DNA of 64,000 nt from Nymphaea colorata (Eukaryota; Streptophyta; Magnoliopsida; Nymphaeales; Nymphaeaceae), in NCBI RefSeq assembly GCF_008831285.2, contig NC_045142.1, positions 2,237,001 to 2,301,000 on the forward strand, given 5' to 3'. Position 1 is the stretch's first letter. Every line of letters begins with the position of its first letter. Positions 23,361 through 33,300 of the stretch are shown here, one piece after another. Under the pieces are notes generated by a model. It ran no database searches. It saw only the letters and a list, made by a program, of their open reading frames with translations, and was not told the origin of the DNA. The translations under genes and the position numbers were made by a program.

Positions 23361-24734
23361 CTAAGAAAGATTGCTGGACCTCTTCTTGAAAGAGCTAGTC
23401 GCTTTGCTTTTCAACTGGCGTTTCTTCTCCAATGGGCTTTTCCGATGGGGCAACATAACATTCGGGGGTTGATTCTGGGTATCATCAATAGCCATAGAAT
23501 CCTTACTTTGGTGGGCTTGAAGGCTGCTTGCGCTCGCCATCCTCATAGATTCGGATGGAGCATTTGTTGTATTACAAGTTCTATCATGTTCCATCATTTC
23601 AACGTCAGACTCCTTGCCCTTCGCAGGTGACTCCTTAGCGTGCTCTACTGATTTCCTACTGGTGTGCTCAGATTTCTGCTTATATCTAGTCCCTTCCTCT
23701 TCTGCATTGACACCATCCTCTTTCTCGAGCAAACTGTGAAGGGCTGAGAATCTGTTGGCCTGGCCAGCTTGACCAGCCATTTTACTCCGGGAAAAGGACC
23801 GACGTTTGGGGCTTTTAACTGTCATCCAGGCCTTCCCATCATCTACTGTTGCAGGATCTTCTGAGGGGTCTTGCTTCAGCTCCTCACAAGCGAAAGTAAA
23901 GTGGGACGTCGCCCCACACCTAAGGCAGTATTTCACCTTCGATTCATATTCAACGCTTTGCGCCAGGGCAACACCTTCTTCAAACGATATTCTAACTTCA
24001 TTCACTGGAATAAAGCCCAGCGGAACCTCAAGGAGCACACACGCATACCCCAAACTAGCGACCTCCTTAGTGAATGTGTCAGCTTCCGTAAACGTTGCCC
24101 CCATCATTTCAGCAAGCCTCTGGAAAATCCCCTTTTTCCATAACTCTGGTGGAAGATCTGGTAGCCGCACCCAGATGCGAACCCTACTCGATGATTCGAG
24201 TTTTAGAGGCAAACCAGGTTGCCATCGATTAGCGACAAGGACTCGCCCCCCAACTTTCCAGCATCCAGGCGCTAGAATCACTTGCAGGTCAGCCTCAATT
24301 GAGGCCCTAATGAGGAACAATCCCTTACCTACTGATGAGAACTTAATCGGACCTAATCCTGCCCAAAGAGAACGAAGGGAGGAGAAAATAAAACCATAGT
24401 CTAACCTGTTTCGGGTGCGTCCGCCTGAAAGCGTAGCAATGGCTGAGAACCGGAACGGGGCTTTAAGCTTCTCATGTGCTGATTTGGGAACGAACAGCTC
24501 CTTGCTGCCATCCACCTCTCGAATCTCCACCTCTTTCAGATTATCTTCTTCATCACTCTTGCACCCTTCCACAATGGATGCCCACGAGGGACCCTTTGCA
24601 TCTGCCGTAGAGGGACCCTTTGCAACTGCCGTCACTATGGAAGGAGCAGCAGACTGAACACGAGCATTCCCTCCTTCCTCCATTCCGCAATCCATCTCTA
24701 TGCCAGCATTAGGATCAGGCGTATCTCCTTCCAT
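23361..24734 (-). CDS. LINE ORF1: RNA-binding Gag-like protein with zinc knuckle
   Basis: 457 residues from the ATG at 24734. The frame stays open upstream to a GTG at 24815, with no earlier ATG. The middle part (about 70-290) resembles the DUF4283-type domain found in plant L1 ORF1 proteins (for example WVRLPDLPPELW). It is followed by one CCHC knuckle, CLRCGATSHFTFAC, at about 270-283, with C-x2-C-x4-H-x4-C spacing. The C-terminal third is polar and basic (SPLEKKRQLKSKA). The protein is expected to coat the element RNA. It ends 232 bases before ORF2. The leader just upstream is very GC-rich with repeated CGCCGGCCAGCC. Confidence 0.88.
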   Translation of the reverse strand: MEGDTPDPNAGIEMDCGMEEGGNARVQSAAPSIVTAVAKGPSTADAKGPSWASIVEGCKSDEEDNLKEVEIREVDGSKELFVPKSAHEKLKAPFRFSAIATLSGGRTRNRLDYGFIFSSLRSLWAGLGPIKFSSVGKGLFLIRASIEADLQVILAPGCWKVGGRVLVANRWQPGLPLKLESSSRVRIWVRLPDLPPELWKKGIFQRLAEMMGATFTEADTFTKEVASLGYACVLLEVPLGFIPVNEVRISFEEGVALAQSVEYESKVKYCLRCGATSHFTFACEELKQDPSEDPATVDDGKAWMTVKSPKRRSFSRSKMAGQAGQANRFSALHSLLEKEDGVNAEEEGTRYKQKSEHTSRKSVEHAKESPAKGKESDVEMMEHDRTCNTTNAPSESMRMASASSLQAHQSKDSMAIDDTQNQPPNVMLPHRKSPLEKKRQLKSKATSSFKKRSSNLS

Positions 24735-26020
24735 CGCCAATGAATAACAGATCGCCGGCCAGCCGACAGATCGCCGGCCAGCCGGCCGGCCACGAGAAGG
24801 GCACCGGTCGGCCACCAGAGAACCCTAGCCCTTGCTTTCACACCAATTTATAATAATATATCACTTAAAATGGCAAAGCCTTAAGCCCATATTTGACAGT
24901 TTTCGGAAAAGGCATTGCTCTTATTAAAAAAACACAAAAGGTAGTTTATATATATATATATATATCTATATATAAAATATGAACCGTGACTTTAGCTTTT
25001 TTTAAAGTTACCCAGCGGTCTAATTGTGGCGGTTCTATTAACATAATGGATGGTAAAAAAAAAAACTATGAGAAAAAAAAATGTTCATTTCCATCACTTA
25101 CTATTAGTTTTCACATTTTTATATACTCTTTTCTCTCAACCACTCATTTGCATCAGATGAATAGCTAGAGTCATAATTTACTCACTCATATATATGTAAA
25201 AGTAAAAGTAGGCTCGAAAAATTTAAAAAAAAAATCAATGGTTTCAACAAAATGAATGTTGATAAAGGGCATCATGGTGGCATGCGATTGGCTGTCGTGA
25301 TTTTGTGGTGCAACATCCTTTCCTTGAAAGGGACATGTACAAAGCATCTGAATGTTAATTAACAAGAGAATATAAATATACTAAAATGATGAATATAAAT
25401 ATACTAAAATAAACTACATATTCTCATAGAACACTTTGCTAATATTAGACTACTTTTCTCTTGCTTTGTCTTTTATTTGAGGTTTCGGAGGTCAATTTTA
25501 TAGCTTGGATATGGGTTCGGGTCATGTGTTCTTTCAGCCTTTTCTGGGTCTACACGTTTAGACTTCAAATTTTGTTCTGCTATTCACTTGTTCATAACTT
25601 TTTCATCTTGTGGGTGTTTGATCACTTCAGGTTTTGGACATAAAATTCAGATTGTATCATGCTTTTTCTTATATATCGAAAGTCATCGTTCAACAAGTTA
25701 GGGATTTTAAGGTAGATGTAAAATTCACATTTTATCTTTTGCAATAACGACAAAAAGTCTAATCTAATATGAGAGAGAGGGTCTAATGTTTGATCCATTG
25801 GAACTCAAATTTTTTACGCAACTTACGTCACTGTACATCAAGGGCAATCAAACACTCTCTTAAATCTTTCTCATTTTTTGGCATCTCTCTCTTTCACACA
25901 CAAAAAGGATGAATGTGATGTTTGGATGAAGGGAAAGTAATGAAAATTGAGGGAAAAGGATGGTTGTTCTTGTATTTAGTTGACTAGTTAAGAAGGAGAG
26001 AAAGAAAACGAAAACCAGAA

Positions 26021-26444
26021 GCCCTGTTTTGATATAGGTAAAGGAAAAAAAAATATTAATATAAATTGAATCAATCCAAAAATTGGAGAGATTGGCATAG
26101 AAAGGAAAGCATAGTTGGAAAACTCGCTGGGATAAAATTGAAAATCACCCGAGTCAACTTGGATCGCCAACAAATATGCCATAATCAAGGTTTGGCCCGA
26201 GTCAGCTCTGACTGGCCTTTGACTTGCCCAATTCAGCTGCAGTAATTTACATTATGGTTATTTGAATACTCTACCAAGTCGATGAGCTCGTTGACCCTGT
26301 GACTCAGTCATCTGCCAATCCGAGTTCATGAGTTTGCCAACGATAAAGGAAAGCCATGTGACATTTTTTTGTTCCTCAGTCTCTTTTTTTTCTTTTCCTT
26401 TCCGTTTATTCTTTTTTCTCCCTTTCCTTTCATCCAAATAGGGC
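26021..26444. mobile_element. MITE-like element with terminal inverted repeats
   Basis: The left end, GCCCTGTTTTGATATAGG then TAAAGGAAAA, pairs with the right end read on the other strand, GCCCTATTTGGATGAAAGG then AAAGGGAGAAAA. The interior (about 424 bp) has no transposase frame. A target-site duplication is not clear (GAA/GAA at best). Confidence 0.5.
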
Positions 26445-27497
26445 GGAAGTCTCGTTGGTAAATCGATAAGTTTCAATACTAAAGGTGATTATCCCAGCAG
26501 AGAACTGGCTTTAATCCTTCATAGAACCCTGAAAGTCTAGGGTTGCAAATAAGTTGGATGAGGCTAAGATAACTAAATACATTTACAAGTTGGATGGATA
26601 TCAAATCCAGTACAACCAAGAATGACAAAACCCTCAAACCAGATCCATTTCACTAGCAACCTTGAGTAAAACGGCCCACCGCATCTTAACTAGTTGAATG
26701 AGATTACTCAAGAGTTCAATCCAAGCACTTAAACTCAAACTTTATCTTTACTGGAAAGTGCCGCAAGATCTAAAGCATTGAAACCCATTATTATTTTAAC
26801 TTTTATTCTTCATATGGGTCATTTTCTTTCCCAAGCATCATTTTTTGTTAACTTAGGAAAAGAATGAAAAAAAGTGTTTTTTCTTGATGGCATTCATTCA
26901 TGGGGCTTTGACTACAATAAAGTAGGAGGCAGAATAAACTGGTTCTGCATTGTAGGATGGTGCTCTTTTTTATATATATATATATAGGTTGGTCCTAATT
27001 TTTGATTGAGACTTTTTTTTTCTTTTGCTGAATAAGAAGAATATTTCATCCTACTGGCCAAAGGAGAATCAAAGCTCCTACCTATACCTTTGTCCTCCTA
27101 ATATATAGGGTCTACTTTCGGTGCTCAGGAGGGCCACCCTTGTCTTGGTTACCCCCCATTTGCAGCACAGAAAGTTGATGCCCCAAGACCACCTAGAGCT
27201 CTTGTCTCATCCATTGCACCAACTCCTTTGAGGACTATACCTTCTTTTTCTATACTCAAAACTCGGATTTCGTCAAAATTGGAGCCGGGTCAAATGGACC
27301 TGTTGGTGGAACCTGCATCACATGTGCACCCATGTGCCAAACTAGTACTTAAACTTAACTTCAAGTGGGGCCTTATTAGTTAAATCAAGCTAAAGCGACA
27401 TTAGTGAATGATCTAAACTCAAGGTTCCCAGTTAAGCTCAATGAAATTCACACATGCTCCATTAAATTGAAACATGAAGAGAAGAAAATGTTTGTTT

Positions 27498-27748
27498 TCG
27501 AGGGAGCTGGTGCAATGGTCAGTGTTTGGGCTGGTAGCCGTCCAGTTTATATTTTGAATCACCAGGGCATCGACTCTCTATACTGAAAAAAAAAGTGCTT
27601 GACACACAAGTTGAAACAAAGTAGTGAGGCGAACATCCCAAGGCACTGAAAGTATGCCATGTACTCTAAAAAGACAAGGGGTTGGGTGGGAGCTTCTGCT
27701 CTCATGTAGGTGGTAGGATGAAATACTCTTTCTGCTCATCCAAAGAAA
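27498..27748 (+). mobile_element. SINE-like element
   Basis: TGGTGCAATGG (27508-27518) fits the RNA polymerase III A-box pattern TRGYNNARNGG. TTTTGAATCACC (27552-27563) resembles a B-box 44 bases further on. The same pair at the same spacing occurs near 50826 and 50870. The end, GTAGGATGAAATACTCTTTC then TGCTCATCCAAA (about 27714-27745), resembles a sequence near 51741. This suggests a tRNA-derived short interspersed element. Limits are approximate. Confidence 0.4.
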
Positions 27749-28493
27749 AGATAATGTCTAATGTTTGAGCACACAAATAGCAAATATCATCTACCTTTAA
27801 AGTTAATATATAGATCAATGCTTAACTTTCGAGAAAAAAATTTCAAAAGCCCTTTATTAACAAGCTGCATTAATTTTTGATATAAGATAATGATATATAC
27901 CTCTTTTGAGGATAAAAATAGCTTTCATTTGCCAAGGAAGAACCAATTCTTTACAAGGGATGTTTTAATACTTTATATAAAAAATTATTGATTTTTGTTC
28001 ATAGGTAACTCTTCGAGAAATTCTGTCAAAAGTTCAACATCTATTTGTTAACTTTTAAAAGTTGAGAAGTGATCTATTATCTGCATAAAAGTTATATGCA
28101 CTTTTTGTAAGCAATTAGTGCCTTGTCTGTAGGGGTTTCTACTTGGTTCTGACTCAGCCCGATTTATTTTCAGCTCGACTCGAGCTTTTTTTAGTGTAGA
28201 TACCTCTTAACTCATCCAACTGCACGTGGAGACATATGTCTACGTTCCTCTCTATGCATCATCTGAACTCTGATTGGATTCGATGACAAATGGTCAAGCA
28301 TGTTTTTGTGCTTTGGACCTTATCCCAACATTATCTCTAATGTGTTTATTTGTCTCTTCACAATTGGTGTTTTGGTTGTCCTGGATCCTAGCCGTTAGTA
28401 TTCCTAGTTTTATCATGTCTTTTCTTCAGAAGCTTATAACCCATGACTCTGATTCGCAAAAGATATATAGAAAATGGGTCCACGCCAACTAAG

Positions 28494-28513
28494 GCCGACC
28501 ATCGATGGTCGGC
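28494..28513. repeat. Perfect 20-bp palindrome
   Basis: GCCGACCATCGATGGTCGGC reads the same on both strands with no spacer. It is far more GC-rich than its surroundings. No flanking element was identified. Confidence 0.8.
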
Positions 28514-29740
28514 GTAGAACTGATGCTTCCACTAAGCAATGGTTTTCGAGTCGGGGTAAAGCTTTTTCAAGGCCCAGGCTGCTTAGAAATGTCAAATCAC
28601 ATTAGTACTTTTTAGATACCTTTTTCCTCATACTATGCACATGAAAAGCACATCCCTTTTTCCATAGGGAAAGCTATTCCCAAGCCAAATTCCAAAGAAA
28701 GCAACACACTTTTATAGCTCAAATGTTAGTTTTCTTCGTTATAGCTGTTATCTAGGGACTTTTCCTAGAAATTCATGGATAATTAAGCTTTGTCAATATT
28801 ATTTTGTCTTTGATTAAGACTTCTAATGAATCATTTGGGCAACTCCTCAGCTTCGCGAGCACTGCTGCCACAAGTGGCAAGTAAGAGGAAAATGTGAAGA
28901 GTGTCAAGTTGAAAGATTAATTTTTGTCCATTGAAAATCTTTCTAAGCACCTTACATGTGGACAACAAATCAACATCAAGAGGAGAGGTGGAGTCAAGAT
29001 TTTTTTTCCCTAAGGGGTCACTTTGTAATTTCTAAAACTTTTAGAAAAACTAAACAAAAAAATTTGAAATTACTAAGTAGTGAGATTTCAATTTTTCAAA
29101 ATCTTAGGGAACCATGGCCCCCTGCCAGCCCTCCTTTGGCTCCTCTTATCGAAAGATTTAATGACTATCAAAAAGAAGAAAAATTTAAGGTCTTGTATAA
29201 GGGCCAAGATTTTCATGAGAACGATTTTACTGTTATGACATTTAATTGGATTGACAAGATGAGTGGTGATTCCTAATTGATTCGCCTGAATCGATCAATC
29301 AGCCGATTTACTGAATCGGCAGAGTGCCGATCCGGTTCCTTAACTGAATTTAATAACACTAGTTTTTTTAATTAAGATTTTGAATGGTGATTACTTAGTG
29401 GAACTTTTCTTTTTGCAGTCACAAGGGCCCATTTTATTTAATCTGAGTGGGTGTTCTGGAGTCGCGAATTCAAAATTAGCACAAAAATGATATAATTTTA
29501 CTGTAAAAGTTATCAAAATCTTGAAGGTTCGTACTTAGGGGAAAAAAAGATGAAGTAATGGAATGAGATTGGAAGCAGTCACTTGAGCCGTTACCAAAAG
29601 TGCAAAGATCAAAAGGGTTGCTTAGAAAGACAACTAAGAAAGTTGAACAAAGAGAATAGGAATCCAAATTCAGAGAAAGAGAGAGAGATGCTCAGAAACA
29701 CAGCTAAGAAAGTGGAAAGTTGAGGAAAGAATTCAATTTC

Positions 29741-30207
29741 TGAGTGGGGATGCTTGGCAATTTGAGATTCTCTCTCCTTCAAAAATCTTTTCTGGAGAGG
29801 GGAGTTGGAAACTTCCCGCCCCCAAACATACCAGCCTCCTCTCTCCTTCCTTTTCCACGCCAGCACAAGAATCGGCATATCTATCTCTCTCTATCTGGGA
29901 GTTTTGGCGATTGGAGAATGCCTCCAGTGCAAGAATCTCTTGCTTTTCCCACGCCATCACCAATATTCGTTTCTCCTTTATATCCTTCCTTAGGGGCCCC
30001 CATGGCCCTCTTCTCCTTACCTTCCCATTCCTCCTCCTTTTTCCTCTCTCTTCTTTTGTGTTATTTTCCCTGTGGAGAACGCGTACCGACACCGAGAACG
30101 GTTGGTCGAACAAGCCTTGTAAGCGTCCTTCTTAGCCCCTCATCCGTGGCTTATGCCATAGAGAATCCTTTTTCCATTCGCCGAACTTAAGCTCGTTTAC
30201 GTCGAGA
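29741..30207 (+). promoter_or_regulatory. Probable leader and promoter side of the DA1-like gene
   Basis: This stretch before the DA1 start is CT-rich (TCTCTCC, CCTTCC, TTCCTCCTCC runs), as plant 5' leaders often are. Long overlapping frames on both strands here reflect the composition and are not supported as genes. The start of transcription cannot be fixed by eye. Confidence 0.4.
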
Positions 30208-30255
30208 ATGGCCGCTTCTGGTACCAATCATCTCATGCATCCATGTGTCTCCGGT

Positions 30256-30304
<49 letters not shown>

Positions 30305-33300
30305 CGCTCTCATGTGATAAATGAATCCTTTTGTTGATTAATCCTATATGGTATCCATTTTTTTCCCTTCAAATTCACCGTTTTGACGGCTACCCGTTAG
30401 TTGAAAGGACATAATAATGCTGGGTCTCTATAATTTTGACAATCTTATGCTGCAATATGCGGAATAATGATAAGTTCCATTTAGAACCCCTGATCGACTG
30501 GTAGAATGCTATTTGATGGTAATCAGAAACAGGATCTCAGACGCAAGTGATTGCTTCTGAGTCCTATGCTCTGTAAGGGTACTTCTAATTGATCCCCGTC
30601 TCCTACATGGGATTGGAAAAATGGGAGAGTGATATTGGTCCATGACAAGCCCTGTGTATTCGCACAGTAATGATGAATTTACTACGAAAGAGAATTAACA
30701 GAAACGATACAATTACGGGACAATGAAGAAAAAGTGGCCTTTTTGTTAAATTTATTTCTCTTGACAATAGAAATGAAAGTTGCAGACTTTAGGCAAGAAA
30801 AAAAGTATGTCATAGATGCAGATTCTGGTAGGAGTCCCCATCGCTAAATGACCAACAATTGAAATTGATGAAAGCTATATGCCAGTTTCATCACAACTTG
30901 GCGTTGTACTACACAAGTTCCATCCGATCAAGGATCGTATATTTGTCAACTGCAAGATGCGTAAATTATGTTCTAGTATGTCCACTAGGCAGGTCCTAAT
31001 TCTTGTTCCATTCTCTACTTTGAGAACTTTGTTTAGGATTGCTACTAAGTATTGCTAATTGGATATTCATGTTCTTTTGTCACTAGCTGGATGGAACATT
31101 GTTCACCATTGACCACTGATATTGGTGCACTCTTCGATGGATATTTTGTTGTTCAATAGCTAACATAATTCTTGTAATTTTGATCTCACAACTAATTTTA
31201 CCCCGACATGGTAGTTTGAGGGATGCTTATCTGCAATTGTGTATGTGTGAACTACAACCACGTCTGTATCTTGAACTCATTCACTAATTCCTCTTTGCGG
31301 ATGCAACCTTTAAGCTGCTCAAGATACTCTGCTAGGTGTTGTAATTTTGAGTATCATTACTCATTAGTAGCGTCAGCTTTCATGTTCTGCACAAACAGGT
31401 TTTTTTCCTATAGTAGAACAATTTGTTCCAGAGGGACCAGAAACACACCATTTAACTCATTAGTTGTAGAAAGAATATCTATCCTTGTATAATCTGCAGA
31501 CCATTTTCTTTATCACCCCAAGCTAAATCTATTATCTGCAAAGGCATTTGGGTTGTGGATGGAAGATCAATTGTGTTAGATTTTTTTTTTTTAAAAAAAA
31601 GGTTTCATGAATGCGACTAGATTGATTATGATGTTGCCACTAATTTATTTTTCTTTTGCTGATTTTGTGTACAATAATAAGGCTGCCATTCTTCACCTTG
31701 CATTCCTAAGCGATCTCGATTAATAAGGTGGCTTAGCAAGCTGTTCAAGGGGTCAAATCACAGAATAACAAATGGTCGATGTCCAAGGGCTGTAGGAGAT
31801 GAGAAGATATCTTGGCATGCTCCAGTGAATTCTTTGGTAAGATGTACATATTATCTTCCTTTAAAGCATAATTTGACATAGTTCGGCAGTTTTGACCCTC
31901 TGGCTTCTCATGCTTTTCAATTTTGTGGCATATCTAAAGGTTTTTTGTCCAAAGTTTTGCACCTGAAAGAAGTACAGATGCTTGCATCGAGTACCCTGTG
32001 TAAATAATCAGTCTTCTGATAAATTGGTTGCTTATTTGAAGTGGTCATGCACTTACAGTTTTATCATAATTTACTTCACTTTGTCATCTTCATAGTTATA
32101 GAATCTCAAAGATACTTTTCTCTTCTCTCTGTTTATCATATGACTTGAGTCTTTGTTTTCATCAGGATGAAAGATCAAGATCTGAAAATGAAGATCTAGA
32201 CCATGCAATCGCACTTTCTTTGGATGAAGAATATAAGAAACACAATGGTTAGCACTTCTTTGTAAAGATTCTTGCAGCATTGCTAGTTCCCTTACCTTTT
32301 ATTTTGCAACAATTTTTGGAAAGCCCTTACGAAATGCAAATTCATAGGTCCTTCCAACATTCTCCAGTATAATAGTGATGGCTATTGATTTCTATTTATT
32401 CAGGTTGCAGGCCAGAAGCTGATAGTGATGAAGACCTTGCTAGGGCCATCCAGGAAAGCATGAACGTGTCTCTCTACCCATCCCACCCAACACCATATAC
32501 GCCTGGGCCGTTTTTTCATCCAGGAAATAGGTCACCTTTCAAAGCCTTTCTTTATCCTACCATGTAATCACTTCTTGTAGTTCAGATAACTTTTTACTTT
32601 TGAGTGTTCATATGCAGTGAATATTCATAAGTTGTGAACAAACTAGGGAGTGGTTTTCATATTTGTTCTCAATACACCCAGAAATGGGTTAGGTCGTGGT
32701 TTGCCTTTAATACTCTCGACGTTCCTAGTATGTCGGCTTTGTAACTCATAGTAGGTAGCCTGATTAGGTAATCTATTGCTGATATAAGATCAATCTTGTT
32801 GGAAGTAAGTGGCATTGGATGTCCACATTGTGAAAACAAGCAAGAGGATGGCGATTAGGTGACTTATCCTGTGAGCTGGGCTCACGAAAGTTAGAATGTC
32901 TCACTTGATTATGCAAGTCACTGTGGGTTGGTGCACTTTGCACTTAAGGATCATGGAGTCTTTTGCTCTTCAAAAAAATACTATGCTTGACTTTATAAGG
33001 CCCATCTTCTTTAGTTTTATTTTGAAAATATAAGAGATTTTATTTAATAATGTCTACAAATTTATGTCTACAGTACCTCCATTTGACGTGACATGTTTTA
33101 GCAGAATTTGTGGTGGATGTCATCATGAAATATTTTCTGGACGCTACCTAAGCTGCATGGGAGCCTTTTGGCATCCTCAGTGCTTCCGTTGCCATGCTTG
33201 TGGGGAGCCAATAACCGAGTCTGAGGTATTTCATCTTCAATAGTTTGTTGCTTATGATTGTCATTTAACAGTGTGCCAGTTATTTTTCAGTTGTAGAATT

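Larger units (their letters stand above)
18905..24838 (-). mobile_element. Near full-length L1-type LINE retrotransposon
   Basis: This non-LTR retrotransposon lies on the minus strand. In its own direction it has a short leader, ORF1 (24734-23361), a 232-base gap, ORF2 (23128-19046), a short 3' UTR with a GGGG/CCCC hairpin (18965-18978) and an A-tail (a run of ten, seen as T at 18905-18914). Both frames are open, so the copy is young or only lightly decayed. Transposition is by target-primed reverse transcription of its own RNA. The 5' limit (about 24838) is estimated, and I could not find a clear target-site duplication. It fills the intergenic space between the PPR and DA1 genes. Confidence 0.9.
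24839..29740. other. Intergenic region between the LINE and the DA1-like gene
   Basis: No gene was recognised over about 4.9 kb. The region is AT-rich with short (TA)n tracts (24948-24974, 26970-26987). It contains a probable MITE (26021-26444), a SINE-like element (about 27498-27748), a 20-bp palindrome (28494-28513) and a degenerate transposon-like segment around 28979-29160 bounded by AAGAGGAGAGGTGGAGTC and its rough inverse. Confidence 0.6.

Noticed and set aside
23128..24815. Extended ORF1 start at 24815
   Set aside because: The codon is GTG and the added residues are encoded by a GC-rich repeated leader. The ATG at 24734 is preferred.
18901..24900. Target-site duplication of the LINE
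   Set aside because: I compared both flanks by eye and found no convincing direct repeat of 7 bases or more.
28956..29276. 106-codon plus-strand frame
   Set aside because: Its sequence follows a decayed transposon-like segment. No protein family fits.
29733..30190. Overlapping 126- and 148-codon frames on both strands
   Set aside because: They are explained by the CT-rich leader of the DA1-like gene; low complexity.
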